Positions 52,878 to 62,901 of a DNA stretch of 64,000 nucleotides are shown in pieces. Position 1 is the first letter of the stretch, and each line of letters starts with the position of its first letter. Source of the DNA: an uncultured Caulobacterales bacterium (GTDB taxonomy: Bacteria; Pseudomonadota; Alphaproteobacteria; Caulobacterales; Caulobacteraceae); NCBI GenBank assembly GCA_903884425.1, contig CAISEP010000014.1, positions 186,001 through 250,000 on the forward strand. The letters are read 5' to 3'. Below the pieces are notes generated by a model. The model had not been told where the DNA came from and ran no database searches. It saw nothing but the letters and a program-made list of their open reading frames with translations. The translations under genes and the position numbers were made by a program.

Positions 52878-53957
52878 GTGGCAGACCTGTTCGAGAATCC
52901 CCTCGGGACCGACGGCTTCGAGTTCGTGGAATTCACCAGTCCGGACCCGGCGGCCCTGGCCCAGCTGTTCGAGCGGATGGGCTTCACCGCGGTGGCGCGG
53001 CATCGCTCCAAGGACGTGGTCCGCTACAAACAGGGGGACATCAACTTCCTGCTGAACAACGAGCCCCAGGGGCAGGTGTCGGACTTCCGGGCCACCCGCG
53101 GGCCGTCCGCCAATGCCATGGCCTTCCGGGTCCGCGACGCCGCCCATGCCTTCGAGGAAGCCGTGCGCCGAGGGGCGGAGCCGGTGGCCTCCCGCACGGG
53201 TCCGATGGAGCTGAACATCCCCGCCATCGTCGGCATCGGCGGAGCGCACATCTATCTGGTGGACCGGTACGGGGCGAGCGAGATCTATGACGTGGACTTC
53301 CGCCCCATTCCCGGCGCGGCGGCGCGGGAGGCCGAGGCCAGTTGCGGCCTGACCTATCTGGACCACCTGACCCACAACGTGTTCCGCGGGAACATGCAGA
53401 CCTGGGCCGACTATTACGAGCGAATCTTCAACTTCCGGGAAATCCGCTATTTCGACATCGAGGGCCAGCAGACGGGCCTGTTCTCCAAGGCCATGACCAG
53501 CCCGGACGGCAAGATCCGCATCCCGCTGAACGAGAGCCAGGACGATCACAGCCAGATCGAGGAGTTCCTGCGCTCCTACAAGGGGGAGGGGATTCAGCAC
53601 ATCGCGCTGGGCACCAACGACATCTTCGCCAGCGTGGACGCGATCCGGGCCCGGGGGCTGAACTTCCAGGACACGATCGACACTTATTTCGACGGCATCG
53701 ACGCCCGGGTGCCCGGTCACGGGGAGGATGTGGAGCGTCTGCGCGCCGCCCGCATCCTGGTGGACGGGGCCCCGTCGGAGGGGCAGGGCCTGCTGCTGCA
53801 GATCTTCACCGAGAACGCGGTGGGCCCGATCTTCTTCGAGCTGATCCAGCGCAAGGGGAACGAGGGCTTCGGCGAGGGCAACTTCAAGGCCCTGTTCGAG
53901 AGCCTGGAGCTCGACCAGATCCGGCGGGGCGTGCTGCCCGGCCGGGTGGAGGCCTGA
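52878..53957 (+). CDS. hppD: 4-hydroxyphenylpyruvate dioxygenase
   Basis: The 359-residue Fe(II) enzyme converts 4-hydroxyphenylpyruvate to homogentisate in tyrosine breakdown. The metal ligands can be placed: His in LTYLDHLTHNV, His in GEGIQHIALGTND and Glu in GPIFFELIQRKGNEGFGEGN. The N-terminal domain (GFEFVEFTSPDPAALAQLFE) is the family's vestigial vicinal-oxygen-chelate half. hmgA follows after three bases. Confidence 0.96.
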   Translation: MADLFENPLGTDGFEFVEFTSPDPAALAQLFERMGFTAVARHRSKDVVRYKQGDINFLLNNEPQGQVSDFRATRGPSANAMAFRVRDAAHAFEEAVRRGAEPVASRTGPMELNIPAIVGIGGAHIYLVDRYGASEIYDVDFRPIPGAAAREAEASCGLTYLDHLTHNVFRGNMQTWADYYERIFNFREIRYFDIEGQQTGLFSKAMTSPDGKIRIPLNESQDDHSQIEEFLRSYKGEGIQHIALGTNDIFASVDAIRARGLNFQDTIDTYFDGIDARVPGHGEDVERLRAARILVDGAPSEGQGLLLQIFTENAVGPIFFELIQRKGNEGFGEGNFKALFESLELDQIRRGVLPGRVEA

Positions 53958-53960
53958 GCC

Positions 53961-55097
53961 GTGACCCGCCGCAACTGGCTGCCCGTGCGCGGGGCCGAGG
54001 GCCTTCACAGCCGCCAGGCCCATGCCGACCTGCCGCCTGGAACCTATGAGCGGGAAATGTCCAAGGAGGGCTTCTTCGGCCCGGCGGCGTTTCTCTATCA
54101 CCCGCGGCCCCCCACGGGCTGGTCAGGCTTCGAGGGACCGCTGCGGCCCAGGGCCTTCGACCTGACCCGGCTGGAGAGCCCGGAAGCCTGCCCCTGGCGC
54201 GCGCCGGTGGTGCTGAAGAATGCCCACACCGAAATCCGCTTCTTCCGCCTCGACGGGCCGATGACGGGGCTGGCGCGCAATGCGGACGGCGACCAGCTGC
54301 TGTTCATCCATTCCGGCGAGGCGGACCTCTTCTGCGACTTCGGGCGGCTGGCCGTGGTGCCGGGGGATTACGTCGTCCTGCCCCGGGGCACCATGTGGCG
54401 GCTGGCCCCACAGGCTGCGCTGCAGGTGCTGATGATCGAGGCGAGCAACAGCCATTTCACCCTGCCGGACAAGGGTCTGCTGGGTGGTCACGCCATCTTC
54501 GACCCGGCCCTGCTGGACACGCCGGTGATGGACGACGCCTTCCGCGCCCATCAGGCTTTGGACGGCCCAGTGGCGGTGACCATCAAGAAGCGGGGGGCTC
54601 TGTCCGTCGCCACCTATGACTACAACCCCCTGGACGCCCTGGGCTGGCACGGGGAGCTGGCCCCGGTGCGGGTGAACGTGCGGCATATCCGCCCGGTGAT
54701 GAGCCACCGCTACCACGTGCCCCCGTCGGCCCACACGACCTTCCTGTCGGACCGGTTCGTCGTCTGCACCTTTGCACCCCGCCCGTTCGAGACCGATCCG
54801 GGGGCGATCAAGATCCCGTTCTTCCACAACAACGACGATTACGACGAGGTGCTGTTCTATCACGCCGGGGACTTCTTCAGCCGCGACAACATCGACGCGG
54901 GCATGATGACCTTCCACCCGTCGGGTTTCACTCACGGGCCGCATCCCAAGGCCCTGCGCAACATGCTGACCCAGTCCAAGCCCGCCACGGACGAATATGC
55001 GGTGATGATCGATACCCGCGACCCGCTGGACGTGCCGGACGCCATGTCGGTGGTGGAGAACCTCGACTATGTGAACAGCTGGAAGTCGCCGGGCTGA
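53961..55097 (+). CDS. hmgA: Homogentisate 1,2-dioxygenase (short form)
   Basis: The 378-residue cupin-like ring-cleaving enzyme acts on the product of HppD. Iron ligands are expected in FFHNNDDYDEVLFYHAGDFF and HPSGFTHGPHPKAL. It is about 60 residues shorter than the usual form of about 440. Typical framework segments such as GDQLLFIHSGEADLFCDFG and VVPGDYVVLPRGTMWRL are retained. It starts with GTG three bases after hppD, so the two are co-translated. Maleylacetoacetate isomerase and fumarylacetoacetase genes are not in the window. Confidence 0.9.
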   Translation: MTRRNWLPVRGAEGLHSRQAHADLPPGTYEREMSKEGFFGPAAFLYHPRPPTGWSGFEGPLRPRAFDLTRLESPEACPWRAPVVLKNAHTEIRFFRLDGPMTGLARNADGDQLLFIHSGEADLFCDFGRLAVVPGDYVVLPRGTMWRLAPQAALQVLMIEASNSHFTLPDKGLLGGHAIFDPALLDTPVMDDAFRAHQALDGPVAVTIKKRGALSVATYDYNPLDALGWHGELAPVRVNVRHIRPVMSHRYHVPPSAHTTFLSDRFVVCTFAPRPFETDPGAIKIPFFHNNDDYDEVLFYHAGDFFSRDNIDAGMMTFHPSGFTHGPHPKALRNMLTQSKPATDEYAVMIDTRDPLDVPDAMSVVENLDYVNSWKSPG

Positions 55098-55101
55098 TGC
55101 C

Positions 55102-55728
55102 TCAGGGGGCCAGGGTCCGGGCCTTCGCCGCCGCGTCCCGGACAAAGGCCCAGTCGCCCTTGTCGATGGCGGACTTCGGCGTGATCCAGCTGCCGCCCAC
55201 GCAGCGCACGCTGGACAGGGCGAGGTAGCGGGGGGCGCTCTCCACCGTGATCCCGCCGGTGGGACAGAAGACGATGTCGGGGAAGGGGCCTTCCAGCGCC
55301 TTGATCGCAGGCACCCCGCCGCTGGTCTCCGCCGGAAAGAACTTGAAGGTGTCCAGCCCCAGCTCGAACCCCCGCAGGATGTCCCCCGCCGTGGCCGTGC
55401 CCGGCAGGAAGGGCAGGCCGCGGTGCCGGGCCCGCTCGGCCAGGGCGGGTGTCAGGCCGGGGGCGACGATGAAGTCCGCGCCGGCGTCCGCCGCCTGATC
55501 CAGCAGCTCCGGCGTATTGACGGTTCCGGCCCCCACCACCGCGTCCGGTCGGGCGGCCTTCATGGCGGCAATGGCCCCCAGCCCCGCGGGGGTGCGCAGG
55601 GTGACCTCGAGCACCGTCAGGCCCCCGTCGCACAGGGCCTCGGCCATGGGAGCGGCGTCGGAGAGGCGCTCGATCACGATCACCGGGATCACGGGGGCGA
55701 GGGCGAGGATGTCTCGGATCGGGCGCAT
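55102..55728 (-). CDS. eda: 2-dehydro-3-deoxy-phosphogluconate (KDPG) aldolase
   Basis: The 208-residue class I aldolase of the Entner-Doudoroff pathway carries the catalytic Glu in LTVLEVTLRTPAG, VGAGTVNTPELLDQAADAGA, and the Schiff-base Lys in LDTFKFFPAET. The phosphate-binding segments CPTGGITVESAPRYL and CVGGSWITPK follow. edd and other pathway genes are absent from the window. It is convergent with hmgA, with four bases between stops. Confidence 0.95.
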   Translation of the reverse strand: MRPIRDILALAPVIPVIVIERLSDAAPMAEALCDGGLTVLEVTLRTPAGLGAIAAMKAARPDAVVGAGTVNTPELLDQAADAGADFIVAPGLTPALAERARHRGLPFLPGTATAGDILRGFELGLDTFKFFPAETSGGVPAIKALEGPFPDIVFCPTGGITVESAPRYLALSSVRCVGGSWITPKSAIDKGDWAFVRDAAAKARTLAP

Positions 55729-55876
55729 GGATCAGCCTTCAGCTCGTGTCGCGGCGGGCCCCGTGACCCCCGCTCCGCCCGGCCTTCGCACAGGCCGGGA
55801 AGGCCGCACAAGAGGCAATCGGTCGCAATCACCGGCCGAAGTTGTGGGCGGACCCCGGCTATGGTCTGCTGGCGGC

Positions 55877-58165
55877 ATGAGACACGACCGCAGACCGGGC
55901 CCAGGCGCCGCAGGGCTGGCCCTGATGATCGGGCTTTGCCTGGGACTCAGCACTCTTCCCGCGCGGGCAGAGCCCGGGATCGCCATCACCCCGCGCCCGG
56001 CCCAGGTCCGGCCGACGGGAGAGGACTTCCACCTCCCGCCGACCCTTGTCCTGTCGGTTCCCGAGGGCGACGTCCCGGCCCGGGCGACGGCGGCGTACCT
56101 GCGCGACATCCTCCGCGACCAGCTGCACCGGCCGGTGCGCATCGGTACCGGCGGTGTGATCCGGCTCGAGCGGGCGTCCGAGCCCCTGCCGGAGGAGGGG
56201 TACAGGCTGACGGTGACGCCACAGGGAATCACCCTTCGCGCCTGGGGGGATGCCGGCCTCTTCTATGCCGCCGTGAGCCTGTCCCAGATGCTGGAGCCGG
56301 GTGCGGACGATGCGAAGGGTGGTGAGGTGACAGTGCCGGGTGTGGAGATCACCGACGCGCCGCGGTTCGGCTGGCGGGGCGTGATGCTGGACAGCGCCCG
56401 GCACTATCAGTCCCCCGCCTGGATCCGCCGCTTCATCGACGAGATGGCCCGGCACAAGCTCAACGTGCTCCACTGGCATCTGACGGACGATCAGGCCTGG
56501 CGACTGGAGATCCACCGCTATCCCCGCTTCGCGCAGGTCGGCGGCTGGCGGGTGGAGGCGGGAGAGCCGCACCCGTCCGGCGGCATCTATACCCAGGCCC
56601 AGGTCCGGGCGCTGGTCGCCCATGCGGCGGCACGGCATGTGACGATCGTGCCGGAGATCGAGATGCCCGGCCATGCCACGGCGGCGCTGGCGGCCTATCC
56701 CGCGCTGGGAACCGGTCCGGCACCGGCGGTCCCGGCGTCCGGCTGGGGCATCTATCCCAACCTGTTCAGTCCCCGTCCGGAAACCCTCAAGGTGCTGGAG
56801 GACGTGCTGGACGAGGTGATGGACCTGTTCCCCTCCCGCTTCATCCATGTGGGCGGGGACGAGGCGGTGAAGGACGCGTGGAAGGCCTCGCCTGAGGTCC
56901 AGGCCCAGATCCGGTCCCTGGGCCTGAAGGACGAGACCGCCCTCCAGGCCTGGATGGTCCGGCAGCTGGCCGCCCACCTGGAAGCCCATGGCCGTCGCCT
57001 GATCGGCTGGGACGAGATCCTGAACGACGACCTGCCCGCTTCGGCGGCGGTGATGGCCTGGCACGGGGCCGGGGCCGGACGGACGGCGGCGCGGGCGGGG
57101 CATGATGCGGTGTTGAGCCCGGTCCTTCCCTATTATCTCGACTACCGCCAGGGGGATACCCCGCAGGACGGGCCGGGGCGCGGGGTGTTTCCCCTGAAGC
57201 TGGTCTACGGGTTTGACCCGGGGACGGCGGAATTGGCACCCGATGCCGCGGCCCATGTGCTGGGTCTGCAGGCCAATATCTGGACCGAGCTGCTGCGGAG
57301 CGAGGGGAGGGTGGAATATGCGGCCTTCCCCCGGCTGGCCGCCGTGGCCGAAGGGGCCTGGACACCGGCGGATCGTCGGGACTGGGCGGATTTCCTCAAC
57401 CGCCTGCCGGGCCTTCTGGAGGGCTACGCGCGGCGGGGCGTGCGAGCCTCGGACAGCGCCCTGCGTCTCCGTCTGAACGTGGATCCGGAGGTGCCGGGCC
57501 GGGCGGTGCTGGCCCTGTCCACCCAGGAGCGGCTGGGCACCCTTCGCTATACCCTGGACGGGACACCCCCCGGACCGGGGGCCAGGGCCTATGGCCTGCC
57601 GATCGAGGCCGCCCTGCCGGTCCATGTCCGCGCGGCGAACTTTCTGGGCGATCGGGTCCTGCCCGGGGCGCTGGACGTGGTGATTCCGTCCCCTGCGGAC
57701 CCGGAAGGACTGCCCCTGAGCCCGACGCTGTGCACCAGCGGTCTCGCGCTCAGTCTGGAGTCCGGGACCGGGGACGTGGTGCGGGTGGATGCCCGCAATC
57801 CCTGCTGGCAGACGCGTCCCGCGGCGCTCGACGGCATCACCGGCCTGCGCCTGCGGCTGGTTTCGCTGCCCTACAATGTCGAGGCAAGGGTGGATGCCGC
57901 TGCCCTCGCCCTCGACCCGACTCTCGGGCCGGGCGGGGGGCTGGAGGTGCATCTGGACGGGTGCGACGGGGCGGTGGTCGCGCGCCTGGCCCTCGACGAT
58001 CCGTCCCGGGTGGCGCAGCAGGCTGTCCGGGTCGCGCTCCCGCCGGTGACCGGACGCCACGGGCTTTGCCTGCAGTTGCGCCGGTCCCGGCCCGGGCCGT
58101 TCTGGGCGCTGGACACCCTGTCCCTGACCGCCTTAGCGCCTATGAAAAATCCCCCGGCGCCATAG
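55877..58165 (+). CDS. Beta-N-acetylhexosaminidase, GH20, exported
   Basis: The 762-residue protein has a signal peptide (MIGLCLGLSTLPARAE), a GH20b N-terminal domain and the GH20 barrel, in which LNVLHWHLTDDQAWRLEI and RFIHVGGDEAVKD show the catalytic Asp-Glu pair used in substrate-assisted cleavage of terminal GlcNAc/GalNAc. A C-terminal beta-sandwich of about 230 residues (LSTQERLGTLRYTLDGTPP and a jelly-roll region) probably binds sugar. It is likely periplasmic or cell-surface and acts on chitobiose or glycans. The ATG at 55877 gives the signal peptide. Confidence 0.94.
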   Translation: MRHDRRPGPGAAGLALMIGLCLGLSTLPARAEPGIAITPRPAQVRPTGEDFHLPPTLVLSVPEGDVPARATAAYLRDILRDQLHRPVRIGTGGVIRLERASEPLPEEGYRLTVTPQGITLRAWGDAGLFYAAVSLSQMLEPGADDAKGGEVTVPGVEITDAPRFGWRGVMLDSARHYQSPAWIRRFIDEMARHKLNVLHWHLTDDQAWRLEIHRYPRFAQVGGWRVEAGEPHPSGGIYTQAQVRALVAHAAARHVTIVPEIEMPGHATAALAAYPALGTGPAPAVPASGWGIYPNLFSPRPETLKVLEDVLDEVMDLFPSRFIHVGGDEAVKDAWKASPEVQAQIRSLGLKDETALQAWMVRQLAAHLEAHGRRLIGWDEILNDDLPASAAVMAWHGAGAGRTAARAGHDAVLSPVLPYYLDYRQGDTPQDGPGRGVFPLKLVYGFDPGTAELAPDAAAHVLGLQANIWTELLRSEGRVEYAAFPRLAAVAEGAWTPADRRDWADFLNRLPGLLEGYARRGVRASDSALRLRLNVDPEVPGRAVLALSTQERLGTLRYTLDGTPPGPGARAYGLPIEAALPVHVRAANFLGDRVLPGALDVVIPSPADPEGLPLSPTLCTSGLALSLESGTGDVVRVDARNPCWQTRPAALDGITGLRLRLVSLPYNVEARVDAAALALDPTLGPGGGLEVHLDGCDGAVVARLALDDPSRVAQQAVRVALPPVTGRHGLCLQLRRSRPGPFWALDTLSLTALAPMKNPPAP

Positions 58166-58179
58166 ACGGGACCGGGGGA
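58150..58179 (-). terminator. Intrinsic terminator for the chemoreceptor gene
   Basis: On the minus strand TCCCCCGG (58179-58172) and CCGGGGGA (58157-58150) form the stem, followed by TTTTTCA. It overlaps the last codons of the convergent hexosaminidase gene. Confidence 0.75.
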
Positions 58180-58217
58180 GGATTCAGCCGCTTCGGGCGG
58201 ACGGCGTACCGGGTGGG

Positions 58218-60182
58218 TCAGAACTCGTCCCAGTTGTCCTCGCGGGGGGACGCGGCCGGCCGGGGGGCCGCGCTGGTGGTGGTGCGCATGACCGCGGCGC
58301 GCTGGGGCACGGCCGGAACCCGTCCGCGGGGCTGCGCGGGGGCGGCCGGAGCGCGGGCCTGGCCCGGGATCGCGCCGGAGGTGGAGCCGATCTTGAACCG
58401 CTCGAACAGTCGCGCCAGTTCGGAGGCTTCCTCCCGCAGGCTGCGCATGGCCGCGGTGGTCTGTTCCACCATGGCCGCATTCTGCTGGGTGACCTGATCC
58501 ATCTGGCTGACGGTGGAGTTCACCTGGATGAGGCCGGTGGCCTGTTCCTGGGCCGAGGCGGCGATCTCGTTCACCAGCTCGGTGATCTCGGTGACGTTGG
58601 AGGCGATGCTGGTCAGGGCCTCGCCCGTCTGGCCGACGAGATTGACGCCCACGTTCACCTGGGCCGTGGAGGCCGAGATGAGGGTCTTGATCTCCTTGGC
58701 CGCATCGGCGGAGCGTTGTGCCAGCGCCCGCACTTCGGAGGCGACCACGGCAAAGCCGCGACCGGCATCCCCGGCCCGCGCGGCCTCGACCCCGGCATTG
58801 AGGGCGAGGAGGTTGGTCTGGAACGCGATCTCGTCGATCACGCCGATGATCTGGCTGATCTGCCGGGCGGAGGTGGAGATCTCGCTCATGGCCTTGACGG
58901 CATCGCTGACGATCTCGCTGGACCGCTCGGCCTTGGCCTGGGCGGAGGTGACCACCGACTTGGCGTGGTTGGCGCCCTCGGCGGTGCGGTTGACCGTGGC
59001 GCTGATCTCCTCGACGGCGGCGGCGGTCTCCTCGAGGCTGGCGGCGGTCTGCTCCGTGCGGCGCGACAGGTCGTCGGCCGCGGCGCTGATCTCCACCGTG
59101 CCCGACTGGATCGCGACGGTATTGGCGATCACCACCTTCAGGGCGTCCTGCAACTGGCCGATGGCCTTGTTGAAGTCGGTGCGCAGCTGTTCGTACTCGC
59201 CCGCGAAGGGCTCCTCGATCCGGAAGGTCAGGTCGCCGGAGGCCAGCCGCTCGAGCCCTGCGGCCAGTTGGGTGACCACGGTCGCCTGCTGGGCCTGGGC
59301 CGTGGCACGGGCCGCTTCGGCCACCCGGCGTTCATCCTCGGTCATCCGGCTGGCGGCGGCCTGCTGTTCGCGCATGTCGGCAATGGCGCGCTGGTTGTCC
59401 CGGAAGACGGCAAGGGCGCGGACCATGGCGCCGAGCTCGTCGCCCCGGCGCAGGCTTTCGAGCTCGACGGAATTGTCCCCTTCGGACAGGCGCTCAGTCG
59501 CCCCGGCGATCTTCAGTATGTCCCGGCGGAACGGCATGACCGACGCATAGGCCGAGCCAAGGACCAGGAGCAGGCAGACGAGGGCGCCCATCCCCAGGGC
59601 ACCGGCCGCGGACTGGGCCATGGCGTAGCTGGCGTCCGCCCGTCGCGAGGACGCGGCGGTCTGCTTGGCGACGATGTCCGTCAGCCGCGCCGCCATGTGC
59701 TGGTAGTTTTCTTCGAAGGGGGCCACGAACCCGGCCGCGGTCTTGAAGTCGACCCCGACCATGGCACCCACGGCGTCCAGGGCGCTGCGGGTCTCGCCCA
59801 GGTCCTTGCGCAGGGCGGCCAGGGCGGGGCGCTGCTCCGGATCGGCGGCGTCCTCGATGGACTTCACCTCCGCGGTGATCTTGTCGATCTCCGTCAGCAG
59901 GTCGGCCATCTGGTCGCTGATCTTGGCCGTATCGATGTCCGCAGCCTGGTGGGTCATCAGCATGTAGAGGCGCCCGTGCGCCGCCGTGATCCGTTCGGCC
60001 ACGCTCTTCAGGCGAAGGCTCACCGGCAGGTCAGTCTGCACGACCTGCTTCAGTTCGCTCGACTGTCGCGCCTCGATCGTCATCATCGCCGTCGCGGCCA
60101 CGGCGACCATCAGCGCCGCGCAGGCGGGCGCAACGCCCATCTTCACCAGTATCGGCATGTCGGTGAACCGTGCGAATTTCAT
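58218..60182 (-). CDS. Methyl-accepting chemotaxis protein
   Basis: The 654-residue transmembrane receptor has a first helix near 14-36, a helical periplasmic domain (about 37-190), a second helix near 190-212 and HAMP-like segments ([20 protein letters not shown] and [17 protein letters not shown], so perhaps two). The methyl-accepting helices surround the signalling tip ([20 protein letters not shown] and [20 protein letters not shown]). The C-terminus, after a flexible Pro/Arg linker, is NWDEF. This fits the xWxxF tether that binds CheR/CheB in enterobacterial Tar/Tsr. The periplasmic domain gives no ligand clue. Confidence 0.95.
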   Translation of the reverse strand: MKFARFTDMPILVKMGVAPACAALMVAVAATAMMTIEARQSSELKQVVQTDLPVSLRLKSVAERITAAHGRLYMLMTHQAADIDTAKISDQMADLLTEIDKITAEVKSIEDAADPEQRPALAALRKDLGETRSALDAVGAMVGVDFKTAAGFVAPFEENYQHMAARLTDIVAKQTAASSRRADASYAMAQSAAGALGMGALVCLLLVLGSAYASVMPFRRDILKIAGATERLSEGDNSVELESLRRGDELGAMVRALAVFRDNQRAIADMREQQAAASRMTEDERRVAEAARATAQAQQATVVTQLAAGLERLASGDLTFRIEEPFAGEYEQLRTDFNKAIGQLQDALKVVIANTVAIQSGTVEISAAADDLSRRTEQTAASLEETAAAVEEISATVNRTAEGANHAKSVVTSAQAKAERSSEIVSDAVKAMSEISTSARQISQIIGVIDEIAFQTNLLALNAGVEAARAGDAGRGFAVVASEVRALAQRSADAAKEIKTLISASTAQVNVGVNLVGQTGEALTSIASNVTEITELVNEIAASAQEQATGLIQVNSTVSQMDQVTQQNAAMVEQTTAAMRSLREEASELARLFERFKIGSTSGAIPGQARAPAAPAQPRGRVPAVPQRAAVMRTTTSAAPRPAASPREDNWDEF

Positions 60183-60244
60183 AGAGCCCCCGGCAATGTG
60201 AGAAGCAGTTATCTCGATGTAACTTGGACACTATCGAGGAATGC

Positions 60245-60259
60245 TTAATGAGGCTGTAA
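60245..60259 (-). promoter_or_regulatory. CtrA-like box upstream of the chemoreceptor gene
   Basis: TTAA (60245-60248), seven bases, GTAA (60256-60259), followed by C: seven of eight matches to TTAA-N7-TTAA. It is 63 bp upstream of the receptor start and 135 bp upstream of the divergent small gene. Motility genes are CtrA targets in Caulobacter, which makes this plausible. Confidence 0.4.
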
Positions 60260-60393
60260 CGCAACTATCGGGAAGGGCAGTTCCGAATTGCGGGATTATT
60301 AATCATAAAATGGGCTTACGCATTCAATTCTACGCCAAATTTTTACCAATTACGTCCATGTTGAGTGCATCACAACTAGGGTGGTGTCTTCCA

Positions 60394-60705
60394 ATGAAAA
60401 ACAAGATTTCGGTCATTTGCGGTATTATTGCGAGCGTTTCACTGGCTGGTGCGGCTTCGGCCGGCTCCAGCTTTCAGGAGCGCGTCGATAAATGTCTTGA
60501 GATGCATGCCAATACTCATGACGCAGCGAGCGTGACCCTGCAGTGCACCGCGGGGGGTGGTAAACTCTCGGACTGCAAGGTTGTCGACAACACCGCGCCC
60601 GGCCGTGGGTTCGACAAGGCGGCCATGTGCGTCGCCGAATCGCTGCCCATGGGTGCGAAGACGGGTGACATCAAGATTCCGGTGAAGTTCACCGGATCCA
60701 ACTAA
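60394..60705 (+). CDS. Small exported protein resembling an isolated TonB C-terminal domain
   Basis: The 103-residue protein has a signal peptide (VICGIIASVSLAGAASA) and a mature domain with the spacing of a TonB C-terminal-like fold: VTLQCTAGGGKLSDCKVVDN, then GRGFDKAAMCVAESLPMG and IKIPVKF. Four Cys could form two disulfides. There is no membrane anchor or proline-rich spacer, so it is not a full TonB. Codons are AT-richer at the 5' end and the 210 bp upstream are AT-rich, suggesting a recent arrival. Confidence 0.75.
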   Translation: MKNKISVICGIIASVSLAGAASAGSSFQERVDKCLEMHANTHDAASVTLQCTAGGGKLSDCKVVDNTAPGRGFDKAAMCVAESLPMGAKTGDIKIPVKFTGSN

Positions 60706-60782
60706 CCGCGACTCCGCCGCCTGTGCGGCGGTGCGCGGGCAGACACGCCCGTTCCGATCCCTGATCGGTCAGTCCGCGTTGA

Positions 60783-60811
60783 AGAGCCGTCCCCGCCGGG
60801 GGCGGCTCTTT
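60783..60811 (+). terminator. Intrinsic terminator after the small exported gene
   Basis: AGAGCCG (60783-60789) and CGGCTCT (60803-60809), with a G/C-rich loop that can extend the stem, are followed by TTTCG. It is about 80 bases behind the stop codon. Confidence 0.7.
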
Positions 60812-60888
60812 CGCTGTGTGGAAACGGTTGGCCGGTTGCCCGTTTGCTCGGATGAGGCAGACGATGACCGGGGCCTGAAGGGAGAAAA

Positions 60889-60964
60889 TGGTGAGCCCGC
60901 TGGGATTCGAACCCAGGACCCCATGATTAAAAGTCACGTGCTCTACCGACTGAGCTACAGGCTC
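60889..60964 (-). tRNA. tRNA-Lys(TTT)
   Basis: On the minus strand the acceptor arms GAGCCTG and CGGGCTC pair (one G-T), the D arm is AGCTCAGTCGGTAGAGC, the anticodon loop CTTTTAA gives anticodon TTT, and the T arm contains GGTTCGAATCC. Discriminator A and CCA are encoded. Length is 76 bases. Confidence 0.97.
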
Positions 60965-61129
60965 GGGGTGCTTCCTTCGAAGCAGGCCGGACCCTAGTGG
61001 CGTCGTGGGCCCGGTGCAAGCCTGCTGTCGGCCAAGTTGTGCCGCATCTGCGCCGAAACTTCGGGCGATGGCGCGGATTTGATCGGCCGCGACGGCCTTG
61101 GCCCTCGCCGGACCGAGGGAACCTGGCTT

Positions 61130-61770
61130 ATGCTGAACGCTCACTGTGCGAGGGTGCGCGTGCGTCGTCTGATCATCTGTCTTGGGGTCCTGCTGCTGGG
61201 CGGATGCGCGTCGGGCGCGGCGCGGCCGACGGAGATTGCTGCCCGCAGTTCCGGCGCAGTGGGCTCGACCGTCACCCAGACGGCGACGGAGGTCGGCGGC
61301 GCGGTCCAGGCCCCGTTGCGGGACTTCAACCTGATGCACGACACCATCCCGGCGGCGCTGCTGCGGGCCCAGCAGAATCCCTATGACATTGCCGGGCTCG
61401 ACAACTGTCCGGCCCTGCTGGTGGCGGTGGGCGATCTCGACGTGGCGCTCGGCCCCGACATCGACACGCCGAGCGAGAATCACCATCAGGACGCCTACAA
61501 CAAGAGCGCCAGCTACGCCGCCCAGGCCGCCCTCGACGCGGTGAAGGACACGGCGGAGGGGGTGATTCCCATGAAGACCTGGGTCCGCAAGCTGTCCGGG
61601 GCCGAGAAGGCGGACAAGCAGGCCCGTCGTGCCATCGCCGCGGGCATTGCCCGTCGGGCCTTTCTCAAGGGGCTGGGGGTGATGCACAACTGCGCGTGGC
61701 CGGCCGCGCCCCTGTCCTTCGAGCCGGCCCCGGCCACGGTGCCGGGTCCGTCGCCGGTTCCCAACAAGAA

Positions 61771-61774
<4 letters not shown>
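61130..61774 (+). CDS. Predicted lipoprotein of unknown function
   Basis: The 214-residue protein has a lipoprotein signal ([16 protein letters not shown]) and a mature part with [20 protein letters not shown] and [20 protein letters not shown], a helix-rich region, and a Pro-rich end. It probably sits in the outer or inner membrane facing the periplasm. The [12 protein letters not shown] segment occurs in a group of alphaproteobacterial lipoproteins with no assigned role, as far as I recall. Its stop overlaps the convergent tgt stop at CTAG 61771-61774. Confidence 0.82.
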
Positions 61775-62897
<1,123 letters not shown>

Positions 62898-62901
<4 letters not shown>

